A stretch of DNA of 64,000 nt from Anaerolineae bacterium (lineage in GTDB: Bacteria > Chloroflexota > Anaerolineae > Promineifilales > Promineifilaceae): the NCBI GenBank assembly GCA_030425205.1, contig JAUIAP010000005.1:248001-312000 (forward strand), given 5' to 3'. The position numbers and the translations under genes were made by a program. The notes under the pieces are model-generated. The model had not been told where the DNA came from and ran no database searches. It saw nothing but the letters and a program-made list of their open reading frames with translations. Positions within the stretch are counted from its first letter, which is position 1. Every line of letters begins with the position of its first letter. Positions 49,554-58,851 of this stretch are shown here, one piece after another.

Positions 49554-51776
49554 TTAACGACGGCCGCGACCGCGGTCACCACCACCACCACGACGGTCAC
49601 CACCGCCACGACGGTCGCCACCACGACCACCACCACCACTGCGACGGCCACCGCCATCATCTTCCTTCGCTTCGGCTAGCGTCCAGTTGTTTAGAACTGC
49701 CTTGCGTGAGAGACGTACCTTGCCCATCGAGTCAACAGCGGTCACCATCACCATGATTTCGTCGCCAAGTTTGACAACGGATTCAACGTCTGGGACGCGG
49801 TTTGGTGAAAGTTGTGAAATGTGGACGAGACCTTCCGTTCCCGGCATCAGTTCAACAAAGGCTCCGAAATCGACTGTCCGCACAACCTTGCCCGTGAAGA
49901 TTTCGCCTTCTTCGACCTCTTTTGTCAACTGTTCGATGTAGGACATCGCCTGTTTGGTTTTGCCGCCATCGGTGCCAGCGATCAATACCGTACCATCTTC
50001 TTGGATGTCTACATCAACACCAAACTGCTCTTGAATTGAGCGTACTGTTGCGCCACCTTTACCGATGACTGCCCCAATCTTCTCAGGGTCGATCTTGACG
50101 GTTTCCATGCGTGGTGCATTGTCGTTGAGTTGAGCGCGCGGGCTGGCAATTGCCTTGTCCATCGCGTCAATGATTTGGATGCGTGCATCTTTGGCTTGCG
50201 CCAACGCTTTCGTCATCAAATCCATCGACAGACCAGAAATTTTGATGTCCATCTGAATCGCCGTGATGCCATCGCGAGAGCCAGCAACCTTGAAGTCCAT
50301 GTCGCCGAGATGGTCTTCCATACCCTGGATGTCGGTCAAAATCGCGTACATGCCCGTCTCTTCATCATAAACCAAGCCCATTGCGATACCGCCGACTGGC
50401 TTTTTGAGCGGAACACCCGTGTCCATCAACGCCAATGAGGAAGCGCACACGCTCGCCTGACTGGTTGAGCCGTTGGAAGAGAGGACTTCCGAAACGACGC
50501 GAATGGTGTAGGGGAACTCTTCTTCAGATGGTAACATCGGAATGAGAGCTTGTTCAGCTAAGGCACCATGACCAATCTCGCGCCGCTTTGGCCCGCGCAA
50601 GAACCATGTTTCACCCGTGCTAAAGGGAGGGAAGTTGTAGTGATGAATGTAGCGGCGCGTATCTTCTGGGAAGAGGTTGTCGAGGCGTTCTGCCTCACGT
50701 GGCATACCGAGCGTTGCAATCGAGAGAACTTGCGTCTCACCGCGTTGGAACAGACCGCTGCCATGTGTGCGAGGGAGTACCCCAACTTCGGCCGATAAAT
50801 CCCGAATCTCCGCATATTTGCGCCCGTCTGGACGCACGCCATCATGCAGAATGCGGTCGCGTACAATCGCCTTGTACATGGTGCTGATCGCATTGTGAAT
50901 GGCAACTTTGTCAACTTCTGCATCTTCAGCAACAAAGCTGTCCTCAATCTCTTGTGACAGTTCCTTCATTGCATCGCTGCGCTCATGACGCTCTTCGTTT
51001 TCAACAACCAACTTGTAAAGACGGTCGCCTAAGCGTTCCTGCACAGCTTCCATCATGGGGTTGTCATCATTTTTCAGCTCGACTTCCCGCTTTTCTTTGC
51101 CGATTTCAGCCCGCATCCGCTCTTGTAACTCGATCAGCGGCTGCATCTCCTTGTGACCAAACGCCAACCCAGCGACCATGACATCTTCGGGCACTTCATC
51201 GCCACCCGCTTCAACCATGATGATCGCATCTTTCGAGCCTGCCATACGCAAGTCGAGGGAGCTGTTTTCCATCTGTTGGATGGTCGGGTCAGCGACCAAC
51301 TCGCCGTCGATGTAGCCGACACGAATACAGGCAATCGGGCCGTTCCACGGCACATCGCTGATAGTTAACGCAATACTTGATGCGTTGACGGCCATCACAT
51401 CGAGATGCTGGACATCATCAGATGCAAGGGCGGTGATGATGATTTGCACTTCGTTGCGCATCCCTTTTGGAAAGAGGGGGCGCAAGGGGCGGTCTGTCAA
51501 GCGTGCAGTTAGCACACCTTTTGTTGAGGCACGCCCTTCACGTCGGAAGAAGTTTCCGGGAATGCGTCCTGCTGCATACAATTTTTCTTCAAAATCGACG
51601 CTCAGCGGGAAAAAGTCCATCCCCTCACGTGGTTTGCTTGACATTGTTGCCGTTGCCAGCAACATGCTATCGCCGACTTGGAGCGTGATGGCTCCACCGG
51701 CTTGTTGGGCAAGTTTGCCCGTCGAAACGGTATATTTATTACCCGCGACTTCTGTAGAATAAATTTTCTCAGACAT
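49554..51776 (-). CDS. pnp: Polyribonucleotide nucleotidyltransferase (PNPase)
   Basis: 740 residues. 3'-5' phosphorolytic exoribonuclease of the degradosome. Two RNase PH domains (first with FPLSVDFEEKLYAAGRIPGNFFRREGR, second with TRTHGSGLFQRGETQVLS and SNGSTSQASVCASSLALMD), a KH domain (IGAVIGKGGATVRSIQEQFGVDVDI, ~555-615) and an S1 domain (FTGKVVRTVDFGAFVELMPGTEGLVHISQLS, ~625-695). The last ~35 residues are an RGG-type tail of GGGRGGDRRGGG units, longer than usual. It lies downstream of rpsO, the classical order. Confidence 0.97.
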   Translation of the reverse strand: MSEKIYSTEVAGNKYTVSTGKLAQQAGGAITLQVGDSMLLATATMSSKPREGMDFFPLSVDFEEKLYAAGRIPGNFFRREGRASTKGVLTARLTDRPLRPLFPKGMRNEVQIIITALASDDVQHLDVMAVNASSIALTISDVPWNGPIACIRVGYIDGELVADPTIQQMENSSLDLRMAGSKDAIIMVEAGGDEVPEDVMVAGLAFGHKEMQPLIELQERMRAEIGKEKREVELKNDDNPMMEAVQERLGDRLYKLVVENEERHERSDAMKELSQEIEDSFVAEDAEVDKVAIHNAISTMYKAIVRDRILHDGVRPDGRKYAEIRDLSAEVGVLPRTHGSGLFQRGETQVLSIATLGMPREAERLDNLFPEDTRRYIHHYNFPPFSTGETWFLRGPKRREIGHGALAEQALIPMLPSEEEFPYTIRVVSEVLSSNGSTSQASVCASSLALMDTGVPLKKPVGGIAMGLVYDEETGMYAILTDIQGMEDHLGDMDFKVAGSRDGITAIQMDIKISGLSMDLMTKALAQAKDARIQIIDAMDKAIASPRAQLNDNAPRMETVKIDPEKIGAVIGKGGATVRSIQEQFGVDVDIQEDGTVLIAGTDGGKTKQAMSYIEQLTKEVEEGEIFTGKVVRTVDFGAFVELMPGTEGLVHISQLSPNRVPDVESVVKLGDEIMVMVTAVDSMGKVRLSRKAVLNNWTLAEAKEDDGGGRRSGGGGRGGDRRGGGDRRGGGGDRGRGRR

Positions 51777-52025
51777 TGATTCTCCTAGATTGCCAACTGT
51801 GACAACCTTCCATATGGCATATCCTCAAATTCGGCCGATCTCAAAACGATCCGCCTTAACGCAAGCTGCCATGCTATTTGTTTGTAGTTTAATGGGACAA
51901 CAATCTGAGGAGTTAGGAACTGAGGATTATCGCTTACGGGTATGCCCGTAAGTGGCAATGCCCAATTCCTAAAGTGTGCGGGATTATTGTCCGTAATTTT
52001 TTGAATAGCCTATTCGTCTATACAA
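51777..52025. other. Intergenic region between rpsO and pnp
   Basis: The stretch carries a TCGGCCGA copy at 51830, a hairpin CTTACGGGTATGCCCGTAAG (51934-51953) and AAGGAACTGAGG-like words but no gene. The hairpin may be an RNase III-type site or a repeat. Confidence 0.4.
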
Positions 52026-52060
52026 AAAAGCGCGTGGCAATAACTGCCCACGCGCTTTGA
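52026..52060 (-). terminator. Terminator of rpsO
   Basis: On the minus strand AAAGCGCGTGGGCA pairs with TGCCACGCGCTTT across a GTTAT loop, followed by a T-run. Confidence 0.8.
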
Positions 52061-52066
52061 AACTTA

Positions 52067-52336
52067 TTAACGACGCAATCCCAGTTCCCCGATGATCTTG
52101 CGATAACTTTCAGGGTCTTTTTTGTTGAGATAGCGTAGGTAGTTACGGCGTTTACCGACCAACTTCAACAGGCCGCGCCGTGAACTTTGGTCGTGCTTAT
52201 GCTCATTGAGATGGTCTTGCAATTGCTTGATACGCTTATCAAAAATCGCAATTTGCACCTCAGGTGAGCCAGTATCATTTGCGTGGGAGCCAAACTTTTC
52301 TACAAGTTCGGCTTTTTCTTGTACAGTCAAAGACAT
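52067..52336 (-). CDS. rpsO: 30S ribosomal protein S15
   Basis: 89 residues from the ATG at 52336, the standard S15 length. [30 protein letters not shown] and [29 protein letters not shown] are the conserved helices that bind the 16S rRNA central domain. GGAG lies 8-11 nt upstream. A longer reading to 52417 includes the untranslated leader and is rejected. The promoter at 52508-52535 gives a ~165-nt leader, long enough for S15 autoregulation as in other bacteria. Confidence 0.98.
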   Translation of the reverse strand: MSLTVQEKAELVEKFGSHANDTGSPEVQIAIFDKRIKQLQDHLNEHKHDQSSRRGLLKLVGKRRNYLRYLNKKDPESYRKIIGELGLRR

Positions 52337-52507
52337 TTTGAAACTCCATGGGTAAACGTTGTTGTCAAATAACATAACGCATTGCAAAGTGACGCAATTT
52401 GCGCTGTTTCGAGTCAATCCTCAATTGGCAACATGTCTACGTGGTAAAAATTGGTTTTGCCCTCCTGCCGTCGCGCCGAACAGCGTCGTACAGTTAAGCC
52501 ACTAGGG

Positions 52508-52535
52508 ATTATAGCAGTAGTGGGGTTTCGATCAA
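52508..52535 (-). promoter_or_regulatory. Promoter of rpsO
   Basis: Minus strand TTGATC (52530-52535), 16 bp, TATAAT (52508-52513), a near-consensus match. Confidence 0.65.
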
Positions 52536-52604
52536 TGGGGGGATTAGGTTTTGCTAACGTGTTAAAATTGGGCGCGTTGCAACTTGCAAGGGGCGAATTG
52601 CAGA

Positions 52605-52642
52605 ACTTATCACTAGCGACTAGCAATCTAGCGTCTAGCCAC
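52605..52642. repeat. Word-repeat element before the M64 gene
   Basis: CACTAGCGACTAGCAATC followed by CTAGCGTCTAGCCAC; short CTAGCNN words like those at 32160 and 37706. Confidence 0.45.
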
Positions 52643-52649
52643 GACTATT

Positions 52650-53786
52650 ATGGGAATCGGCCGATACGATTGGGGCGAAAACAAATTTGATACATTGGTG
52701 GATAACGGTGATCCTGCAAATCGCGTCGATGTGGCGATTTTAGGCGATGGTTATTCGGCCGCAGAGATGCCTCTCTACTATGAAGATGTGGACAAAATCA
52801 TCAGCTGTTTTTTAGAAACGGAGCCGATGAAGAGCTATGCAAAGCATTTCAACTTCCATCGCGTCAACGTGATTTCAAAACAGTCGGGCATCGATGACAA
52901 ATATCAAAAGCCGCCCGTTAAATTCAAGAGCGCACTTGGCGCACACTTTTCATTTATCTCACCGCGCCGACTGGTTGGCTGGGATTGGCGCACCAAGCAG
53001 GTGGCACGGCGGGCGGGCGTGCCGTTTGACCATCTCCTCGTCACGGTCAATACACCCCGACGGGGAGGGGCGACGCGCTTTTGGCTCGATGTTGGATATG
53101 CGTCGCGCAACTCGTCTGACTTCCCGCGCATCATGATTCATGAGGCGGGTCATGCTATCGCTAAATTGATTGACGAGTACACGGGCGAAATTCCTGACAT
53201 AAAATTTTTGGATGGCAAATCATTGCCAAACGTGCTGCCATTCGCCAATGCGAGTTTGAGCTGGCGTAAACCACCATGGGAGCACTGGCTGACGGATGAA
53301 GTTGAACGTCCCACACCGCGCACGGATGAGACACAGTTAGATGAGGTCGGCGTTTTTAAGGGGGCATTCTATACAAAATATGGGACATATCGGCCGACAA
53401 TCGACTGTATGATGCGCCGCCATAGTCAGGAGTTTTGTCCCGTTTGTCGGGAACAGTGGATCAAGCGCATCTACAAGATGACGGTCATTGCCGATTCGCG
53501 CACGCCAGATCAGGATTTGGAGACGACTGTGGGGGAGCTGTTGTCATTTTCGGCCGAAACCCTCCGCACCGAACATATCCATACAAAATGGGCAATCCGC
53601 GATCAGCAAGGCAATTGGCAAATCAAACAGGAAACAGATTCATTTGCTCCGTTTGCCTACAAGTTTCCCCATGCGGGTCGCTGGACGGTTGAGTGTGTTT
53701 TAGAAGATCACAATCCGATGTTGAAGAAGCCGTCGCTCATTCAGGGAACGCGGCAGAAATTGCGCTGGATGGTGTTGGTGCGTTAA
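52650..53786 (+). CDS. M64-family (IgA peptidase-type) metallopeptidase
   Basis: 378 residues. NRVDVAILGDGYSAAEMPLYYEDVD is the M64 N-terminal signature; the zinc motif is MIHEAGHAIAKLIDEY (HExGH with a later Glu), followed by GTYRPTIDCMMRRHSQEFCPVC. The C-terminal ~100 residues form a beta-rich domain. Other M64 proteins are secreted, but no signal peptide is visible here. The ATG lies right after a word-repeat, and codons 2-5 form a TCGGCCGA copy (52656). Host target unknown; immunoglobulin cleavage should not be assumed. Confidence 0.85.
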   Translation: MGIGRYDWGENKFDTLVDNGDPANRVDVAILGDGYSAAEMPLYYEDVDKIISCFLETEPMKSYAKHFNFHRVNVISKQSGIDDKYQKPPVKFKSALGAHFSFISPRRLVGWDWRTKQVARRAGVPFDHLLVTVNTPRRGGATRFWLDVGYASRNSSDFPRIMIHEAGHAIAKLIDEYTGEIPDIKFLDGKSLPNVLPFANASLSWRKPPWEHWLTDEVERPTPRTDETQLDEVGVFKGAFYTKYGTYRPTIDCMMRRHSQEFCPVCREQWIKRIYKMTVIADSRTPDQDLETTVGELLSFSAETLRTEHIHTKWAIRDQQGNWQIKQETDSFAPFAYKFPHAGRWTVECVLEDHNPMLKKPSLIQGTRQKLRWMVLVR

Positions 53787-53868
53787 TCAAGTTGCCAACT
53801 TGGATAGGAGAAAAACCAAGAGACCGCTGTTTCCTATCGCGCACCTGTCAGCGCCCACTTTGCTGACG

Positions 53869-53898
53869 TTGACTTTGGCGACTGTGCTTGTATATAAT
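53869..53898 (+). promoter_or_regulatory. Promoter of the T-box leader
   Basis: TTGACT (53869-53874), 18 bp, TATAAT (53893-53898). Transcription would start near 53905, about 20 nt before T-box stem I. Confidence 0.75.
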
Positions 53899-53925
53899 CG
53901 TCGCAAGAAAATATCTTAAATTGGC

Positions 53926-54174
53926 TATGACAGAAACGAGTAGGCCGAGTCGATTTCCATGAGCGAGTCCATGTTGGTGTGAGATGGATGGGAGATTTCG
54001 GCCGAAAATCATTCTTGAGCCGCTTTTTGAACGGGTTACCCAATTAGAAAAGCCGACTTCGTCGCCCGTTACTGCGACTACGAGCGTCCGTTCAATTTGA
54101 ACGGGAACTTGGGTGGTACCGCGAAGCATGGCGCCTTCGTCCCAATGATTTTTTGGGATGGAGGCGTTTTTCGT
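53926..54174 (+). promoter_or_regulatory. T-box riboswitch, isoleucine-type
   Basis: Stem I begins near GAGTAGGCCG and has the distal GCGAGTCCATGTTGGTGTGA motif of the AGAGA/GGUG type. The presumed specifier is ATC (54008-54010) or ATT (54011-54013), both Ile codons, before TTGAGCC. The conserved T-box AACTTGGGTGGTACCGCG is at 54107-54124; its TGGT would pair with the ACCA end of uncharged tRNA-Ile. The terminator follows at 54133. Uncharged tRNA-Ile should favour the antiterminator and allow read-through to ileS, 1.2 kb downstream. A TCGGCCGA copy (53998-54005) forms part of stem I. Confidence 0.88.
54133..54173 (+). terminator. T-box terminator
   Basis: CGCCTTCGTCCCA (54133-54145) pairs with TGGGATGGAGGCG (54155-54167), followed by TTTTT. 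It competes with the antiterminator of the T-box. Confidence 0.85.
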
Positions 54175-54250
54175 TAGGGTTCACCCTAACGTTAAGTCGT
54201 GAAGCAGGCTTAAGCCTGCTTGATCACATAGCCTCGTGGTTCACCGCGAG
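54173..54250. repeat. REP-like hairpin cluster, left end of an inserted block
   Basis: Three hairpins in a row: CGTTAGGG-ttca-CCCTAACG (54173-54192), AGCAGGCTTAAGCCTG with flanks (54203-54218) and CCTCGTGG-ttca-CCGCGAGG (54231-54250). The middle palindrome recurs at 55302-55317. Such palindromes flank REP-associated transposases. Confidence 0.7.
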
Positions 54251-54267
54251 GATCAGGAGAAGGCACA

Positions 54268-54443
54268 ATGCCATTTTGGAGAGCGTATTATCATGTGACA
54301 TGGGGAAAAAAAAACGACGGCACGTTATTACGCCTGAGTTAGAATCTCGCCTATTTCCAGCGTTGATACGCAAAGCTGGTGAACTGGGTTTGCACGTTTA
54401 TGCTCTCAATTGCAAATGGCTTGCAAGCTGTCCGAGAATCTAA
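54268..54443 (+). pseudogene. REP-associated tyrosine transposase (TnpA_REP/Y1) remnant
   Basis: AGGAG is followed by an ATG opening MPFWRAYYHVTWGKK, the N-terminus of Y1/TnpA_REP transposases. A run of nine A at 54306-54314 then breaks the frame; the next frame continues RHVITPELESRLFPALIRK and AGELGLHVYALN, matching the following part of the family. The expected DHVHL metal motif and the catalytic Tyr are missing because the sequence ends soon after. So this is a frameshifted, truncated REP transposase next to its REP-like hairpins. It sits between the Ile T-box and ileS. Confidence 0.75.
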
Positions 54444-54535
54444 GGTTGAATATGTGACGAAGAATGATGATTAGTTGTTTCATTAGACCAAAGGAAACGA
54501 ATTTCGGCCGAATGTGAATTAACCCGAATACAAAT

Positions 54536-55213
54536 ATGTTATCTTCAAACTATATCCCAGTCTTTAAGAGCCACAATGTCACGAAACGTCCTTACGAGGT
54601 TTGGATAGAACCGACTGGTGATCTAGCGATACTTATGCCAGGAGACAAATTAACGGTTTATCAAGATTGCGATGAGTATAGTAAGTCTCTAGACCCATTG
54701 GGGGCAAATCATCATGAGCAAGGTATCCAGATTTATAGCTTTAATGATTATAGATTGTTTGTCAATGAGCGTGCAGATACAGGATCAGATTGGGTAACCC
54801 AAAAGATGATTGATTTTTGCGACTATTCGGAGACCATTCTGACTCTTTCTCTTCGCACAATTCGTTCATTGAGAAATGGGACTTTTGTTGCTCGTCTAAA
54901 TGGTCAAACGGATGAAACAAAAATTGGTTTCAACGAAGATATAACTTTGCCCTTGCATGGTATTCAAGGCATGGTAATTGGCAGCGGAGCTTATCGTCGC
55001 TGGTTTTTCCGTTGGCGACATGTCGATTTTCCAGAACACTACCCTGATGCCCGTACCGTTTTTGAACAGTCTGATGAAGACATCGAAGGTAAAAATCTAG
55101 AAATTATTCACTATCTACTTCCGCGTGATTCAAGCAAGCGATATGCAAAACTTTGGAACATAGATATTATCACAACGTTGGAACAGCAGTTGAGCATCGT
55201 AGATGAAAAATAG
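54536..55213 (+). CDS. Hypothetical protein in the inserted block
   Basis: 225 residues, AT-richer than the neighbouring genes. N-terminal beta-like segments (YEVWIEPTGDLAILMPGDKL), a middle part with SETILTLSLRTIRSLRNGT and a C-terminal EIIHYLLPRDSSKRYAKLWNIDIITTLEQQ. No signal peptide or catalytic motif. No clear ribosome binding site. I do not recognise the family. It lies between the REP-transposase remnant and the second copy of the AGCAGGCTTAAGCCTG palindrome, so it may have arrived with that insertion. No TCGGCCGA occurs inside it, although one lies just upstream (54503). Confidence 0.55.
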   Translation: MLSSNYIPVFKSHNVTKRPYEVWIEPTGDLAILMPGDKLTVYQDCDEYSKSLDPLGANHHEQGIQIYSFNDYRLFVNERADTGSDWVTQKMIDFCDYSETILTLSLRTIRSLRNGTFVARLNGQTDETKIGFNEDITLPLHGIQGMVIGSGAYRRWFFRWRHVDFPEHYPDARTVFEQSDEDIEGKNLEIIHYLLPRDSSKRYAKLWNIDIITTLEQQLSIVDEK

Positions 55214-55301
55214 ATTATTGCAGCCAATCTTCCAGCGAATTATCAACCCCAGCGAAAGCTAGCCTCTTCCGCTGGGACAACGCTGGCTAACAAAAATACT
55301 C

Positions 55302-55317
55302 AGCAGGCTTAAGCCTG
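55302..55317. repeat. Second copy of the AGCAGGCTTAAGCCTG palindrome
   Basis: Identical to 54203-54218; the two copies bracket a 1.1-kb block between the T-box leader and ileS. A further hairpin (CGACGGTCTTCAGGCCGTTG) follows just before ileS. Confidence 0.7.
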
Positions 55318-55368
55318 ATTCCTAACTTACCGACGGTCTTCAGGCCGTTGAATAATTAAAAAACAAAA

Positions 55369-58300
55369 ATGACATTTAAAGAAGTCAACAACAAACCAGA
55401 TTTCGTCACACTTGAACATGAAATCTTGAAACAATGGAAAGAGCGGGACGCATTCAACGAATTGCGCCGTTTGCGTGCGGAGACGGAGAAGCAGTATGGG
55501 ACATGGAGCTTTGTCGATGGCCCCATCACGGCGAATAACCCGATGGGCGTGCATCACGCATGGGGGCGCACATACAAAGATCTGTACAACCGCTATCATG
55601 CAATGCTCGGCAAGAATTTGCGCTGGCAGCAGGGATTTGACTGTCAAGGCCTATGGGTTGAGGTCAACGCAGAGAAGGAACTTGGCTTCCACAACAAGCG
55701 TGACATCGAGGCCTACGGACTAGCGAAGTTCACCAACTTCTGCAAGTCACGAGTCCTACATCATGCCGCCAAACAAACAGAACAGTCGATCCGTCTCGGC
55801 TACTGGATGGATTGGAATGATCCTGAGCATCTGGAAGAGTTACGCGACCTGATGCGGGAAGATGCGACCCAAGAGATCACGGTTGAGGGGCCAAATGGGG
55901 AAGTGACGGACACGGTTGAGGGGATTGTCGGCCGACTCGGCATGGCCGAACTAGGTGGTAGTTACTTCACCTTCAGCAACGAAAACAACTACCAAATCTG
56001 GGCATTTTTGAAGCAATGCTTTGATCGTGGTTGGGTTTACAAGGGACGCGACGTGATGCCCTATTGCGCCCGCTGCGGCACGGGCATCAGCCAGCACGAA
56101 ATCGTCACCGACGGCTATCACGACGTAACACACGAATCAATCTTCTTAAAGTTCCCACTGGTTGATCGAGAGAAAGAGGCGTTACTGGCTTGGACGACGA
56201 CGCCATGGACATTGAGCAGTAATGTTGCGGCTGCTGTTGGGGAAGAACTCGATTATGTCAAGGTCAACGCCCCAGATGGTTGGACATATTATTTGGCTGA
56301 AGGGGCGATGAAAAACACGCTGCTAGGCAAACTGTCTGATTACGAAGTGGTGGAAAAGATCAAGGGCTCGGAAATGGTTGGCTGGCACTATCGCGCCCCG
56401 TTTGACGATCTGCCCGTTGTGCAAGAAGCGTTTTCTGAAATGGGCTATCAGCATCGCGTGATCGGCTGGAAGGATGTCGGTGCGGAAGAGGGGACGGGGA
56501 TCGTTCACATCGCACCCGGCTGTGGTGCAGAGGATTTTGGTCTAAGCAAGGAGAACAATTTGCCAGTGCTGGCGCCATTAGATGAAAACGGATATTTCGT
56601 CGATGACTATGGTTGGCAGTCTGGCAAGTCGGTTTTTGATGTCAATGAGGGCGTATTTGATCAGTTGCGCGAAACAGATACCTACTATCGCAAACAGAAA
56701 TACACACATCGCTATCCACACTGCTGGCGTTGTGGAACAGAGCTGGTTTACCGCTTAGTCGACGAGTGGTACATTAACATGGGCAAGTTGTATGACAAGC
56801 CGCGCGAGGAGCTGACCGAAGCGGAAAAAGAAAACAGTTTCCGCTACCAAATCATGGAGTCAGTTAGCCAAGCCAACTGGTATCCCAGCTTTGGTCATGA
56901 CCGTGAGATGGATTGGCTGCGAAACATGCACGACTGGATGATCAGCAAGAAACGCTACTATGGATTGGCATTGCCGATCTATGAGTTTGAAGATGGCTCC
57001 TTTTATGTTGTTGGCTCACTGGAAGAGCTGCATGAGCTAGCGGTTGAAGGTTGGGATGAGTTTGAAGGCCATGCCCCTCATCGACCGTACATCGACGCGG
57101 TAAAAATCAAGCATCCTGAAACAGGCATGATCGGCACACGCATTAAGGATGTCGGCAACCCGTGGCTCGACGCGGGGATCGTCGCCATCAGCACGCTACG
57201 CTATAGCTCAGACCGTGCCTATTGGGATAAGTGGTATCCTGCCGACTGGATTTCGGAGAGCTTTCCCGGTCAATTCCGCAATTGGTTCTATAGCTTGCTG
57301 GCGCAAAGTACGCTGATGAGCCAAGAGGCGAAGGGCAAGATCGAAGGACCATTCAAGAATCTGTTCAGTTATGGGACGCTCTATGCCGAAGATGGGCGCG
57401 AGATGCACAAATCGTGGGGCAATGCGATTTGGTTTGACGATGGCGTTGAGAAGATGGGTGCGGATACGATGCGCTGGCTTTACGCAAGCGGCATTCCTGA
57501 GAAAAATCTGTTGTTTGGGTATGGCGTTGGCGATGAGACGCGGCGACGTTTTCTTATTCCACTGTGGAATGTCTACAGTTTCTTTATCACGTATGCGAAT
57601 TTGGACGGTTGGAAGCCAGACGTATCAGATAAGGCAGTCAGTGACAACGACGGTAATCAGCAATTAGATGCGTGGATTGTTGAGCGATTGAAAGAGACGA
57701 CCATTGGTATGCGCCAGCATCTTGATAGTTATGATGCAATGCGGGCGACGCAGCTTGCGGAGGCGTTTTTGGACGATCTTTCTAACTGGTATGTGCGCCG
57801 TTCGCGCCGACGTTTCTGGCGGGGCGAGATGGATTTGGACAAGCAGGCAGCTTACGAAACGCTGTATTTCATCCTTGTTCAATTCTGTAAATTGATTGCG
57901 CCCGTTGTCCCATTTGTGTCGGAAGAGATGTACCAGAATTTGGCGTTTGGTGCCAATGGAAAAGATAGCGCGTTGACGGAACAGTTGATGCCAAATAGCG
58001 TTCACCACTGTCTCTATCCTGATTATAGTGCTGAGGCACTTGATCGCGCGCTGCTGGACAAGATGCGCTTGGCGATCACGGCAGCTGGATTGGGCAGAGC
58101 GGCACGCAGTTCGGCCGATCTTAAACTTCGCCAACCCCTCGCCAAAGCCCGCATCAATGTCGGCTCACAAACTGCACGCGAAAATCTGCAAGAGCTGGCC
58201 GAAGTCCTGATGGAAGAGATCAACGTCAAGGAGATCGAAGTCGTCAGCGACGTGGGTGATTTGGTCAACTACAAGATCATGCCAAACAACCGCTTGCTCG

Positions 58301-58791
58301 GCCCCAAATATGGCAAACAGTTTGGTGCAGTTCGTAAGGCATTGACCGCGCTCGATGCGTCTGAGGTCGCCGCGCAGATGCAGGAAAATGGTGAGTTAAT
58401 GCTCACCGTTGGTGAGGAGAGCGTCACGTTAACCGCTGAAGAGGTGATCGTCCAGACGGAAGCAAAAGGGGATGACGCCGTTGCTAGCGAACGTGGAGTA
58501 ACGGTTGCCGTCGATACCGTTCTCACGCCTGAATTAGAGCAAGAAGGATATGCGCGTGACCTCGTTCGCAACCTCAACAATGCACGCAAGGATGCTGGCT
58601 TCGAGATCAGCGATCGAGTGCATGTTGTGTATGAGGTTGCTGGTTCGGTCAGTGAGGCGTTTGCGAATTTCGCTGACTATATCGCACAGGAAGTACTGGC
58701 TGAGTCGCTCAGTGCTGGAACAGGTGGCGACTTCACGACGACTGTTTCGGTTGGTGGTGAAGATGTGACGCTTGGATTGACGAAAGCATAG
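55369..58791 (+). CDS. ileS: Isoleucine--tRNA ligase
   Basis: 1140 residues, class Ia synthetase charging tRNA-Ile. The HIGH-type motif is GPITANNPMGVHHAWGR (GVHHAWG instead of HIGH), the KMSKS-type loop is GREMHKSWGN, and the editing domain lies between (LAWTTTPWTLSSNVAAAV with the Thr-rich motif). Zinc-type cysteines CARCG and CWRCG are visible. The C-terminal ~400 residues include the anticodon-binding helices and an extra domain like those of the long IleRS type. The variant HIGH and KMSKS loops are known in this group. An upstream T-box reads Ile, but 1.2 kb and two features separate it from this start. No clear ribosome binding site. Confidence 0.96.
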   Translation: MTFKEVNNKPDFVTLEHEILKQWKERDAFNELRRLRAETEKQYGTWSFVDGPITANNPMGVHHAWGRTYKDLYNRYHAMLGKNLRWQQGFDCQGLWVEVNAEKELGFHNKRDIEAYGLAKFTNFCKSRVLHHAAKQTEQSIRLGYWMDWNDPEHLEELRDLMREDATQEITVEGPNGEVTDTVEGIVGRLGMAELGGSYFTFSNENNYQIWAFLKQCFDRGWVYKGRDVMPYCARCGTGISQHEIVTDGYHDVTHESIFLKFPLVDREKEALLAWTTTPWTLSSNVAAAVGEELDYVKVNAPDGWTYYLAEGAMKNTLLGKLSDYEVVEKIKGSEMVGWHYRAPFDDLPVVQEAFSEMGYQHRVIGWKDVGAEEGTGIVHIAPGCGAEDFGLSKENNLPVLAPLDENGYFVDDYGWQSGKSVFDVNEGVFDQLRETDTYYRKQKYTHRYPHCWRCGTELVYRLVDEWYINMGKLYDKPREELTEAEKENSFRYQIMESVSQANWYPSFGHDREMDWLRNMHDWMISKKRYYGLALPIYEFEDGSFYVVGSLEELHELAVEGWDEFEGHAPHRPYIDAVKIKHPETGMIGTRIKDVGNPWLDAGIVAISTLRYSSDRAYWDKWYPADWISESFPGQFRNWFYSLLAQSTLMSQEAKGKIEGPFKNLFSYGTLYAEDGREMHKSWGNAIWFDDGVEKMGADTMRWLYASGIPEKNLLFGYGVGDETRRRFLIPLWNVYSFFITYANLDGWKPDVSDKAVSDNDGNQQLDAWIVERLKETTIGMRQHLDSYDAMRATQLAEAFLDDLSNWYVRRSRRRFWRGEMDLDKQAAYETLYFILVQFCKLIAPVVPFVSEEMYQNLAFGANGKDSALTEQLMPNSVHHCLYPDYSAEALDRALLDKMRLAITAAGLGRAARSSADLKLRQPLAKARINVGSQTARENLQELAEVLMEEINVKEIEVVSDVGDLVNYKIMPNNRLLGPKYGKQFGAVRKALTALDASEVAAQMQENGELMLTVGEESVTLTAEEVIVQTEAKGDDAVASERGVTVAVDTVLTPELEQEGYARDLVRNLNNARKDAGFEISDRVHVVYEVAGSVSEAFANFADYIAQEVLAESLSAGTGGDFTTTVSVGGEDVTLGLTKA

Positions 58792-58851
58792 CCTGTTCAG
58801 AGTTGCCAACTTTTGCAGTTTAAAAAATAGATCAGGTAACAAAATCAGCGT

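Noticed and set aside
52650..53786. Immunoglobulin-cleaving virulence factor
   Set aside because: M64 is a family name; there is no signal peptide and no sign of a host-associated life.
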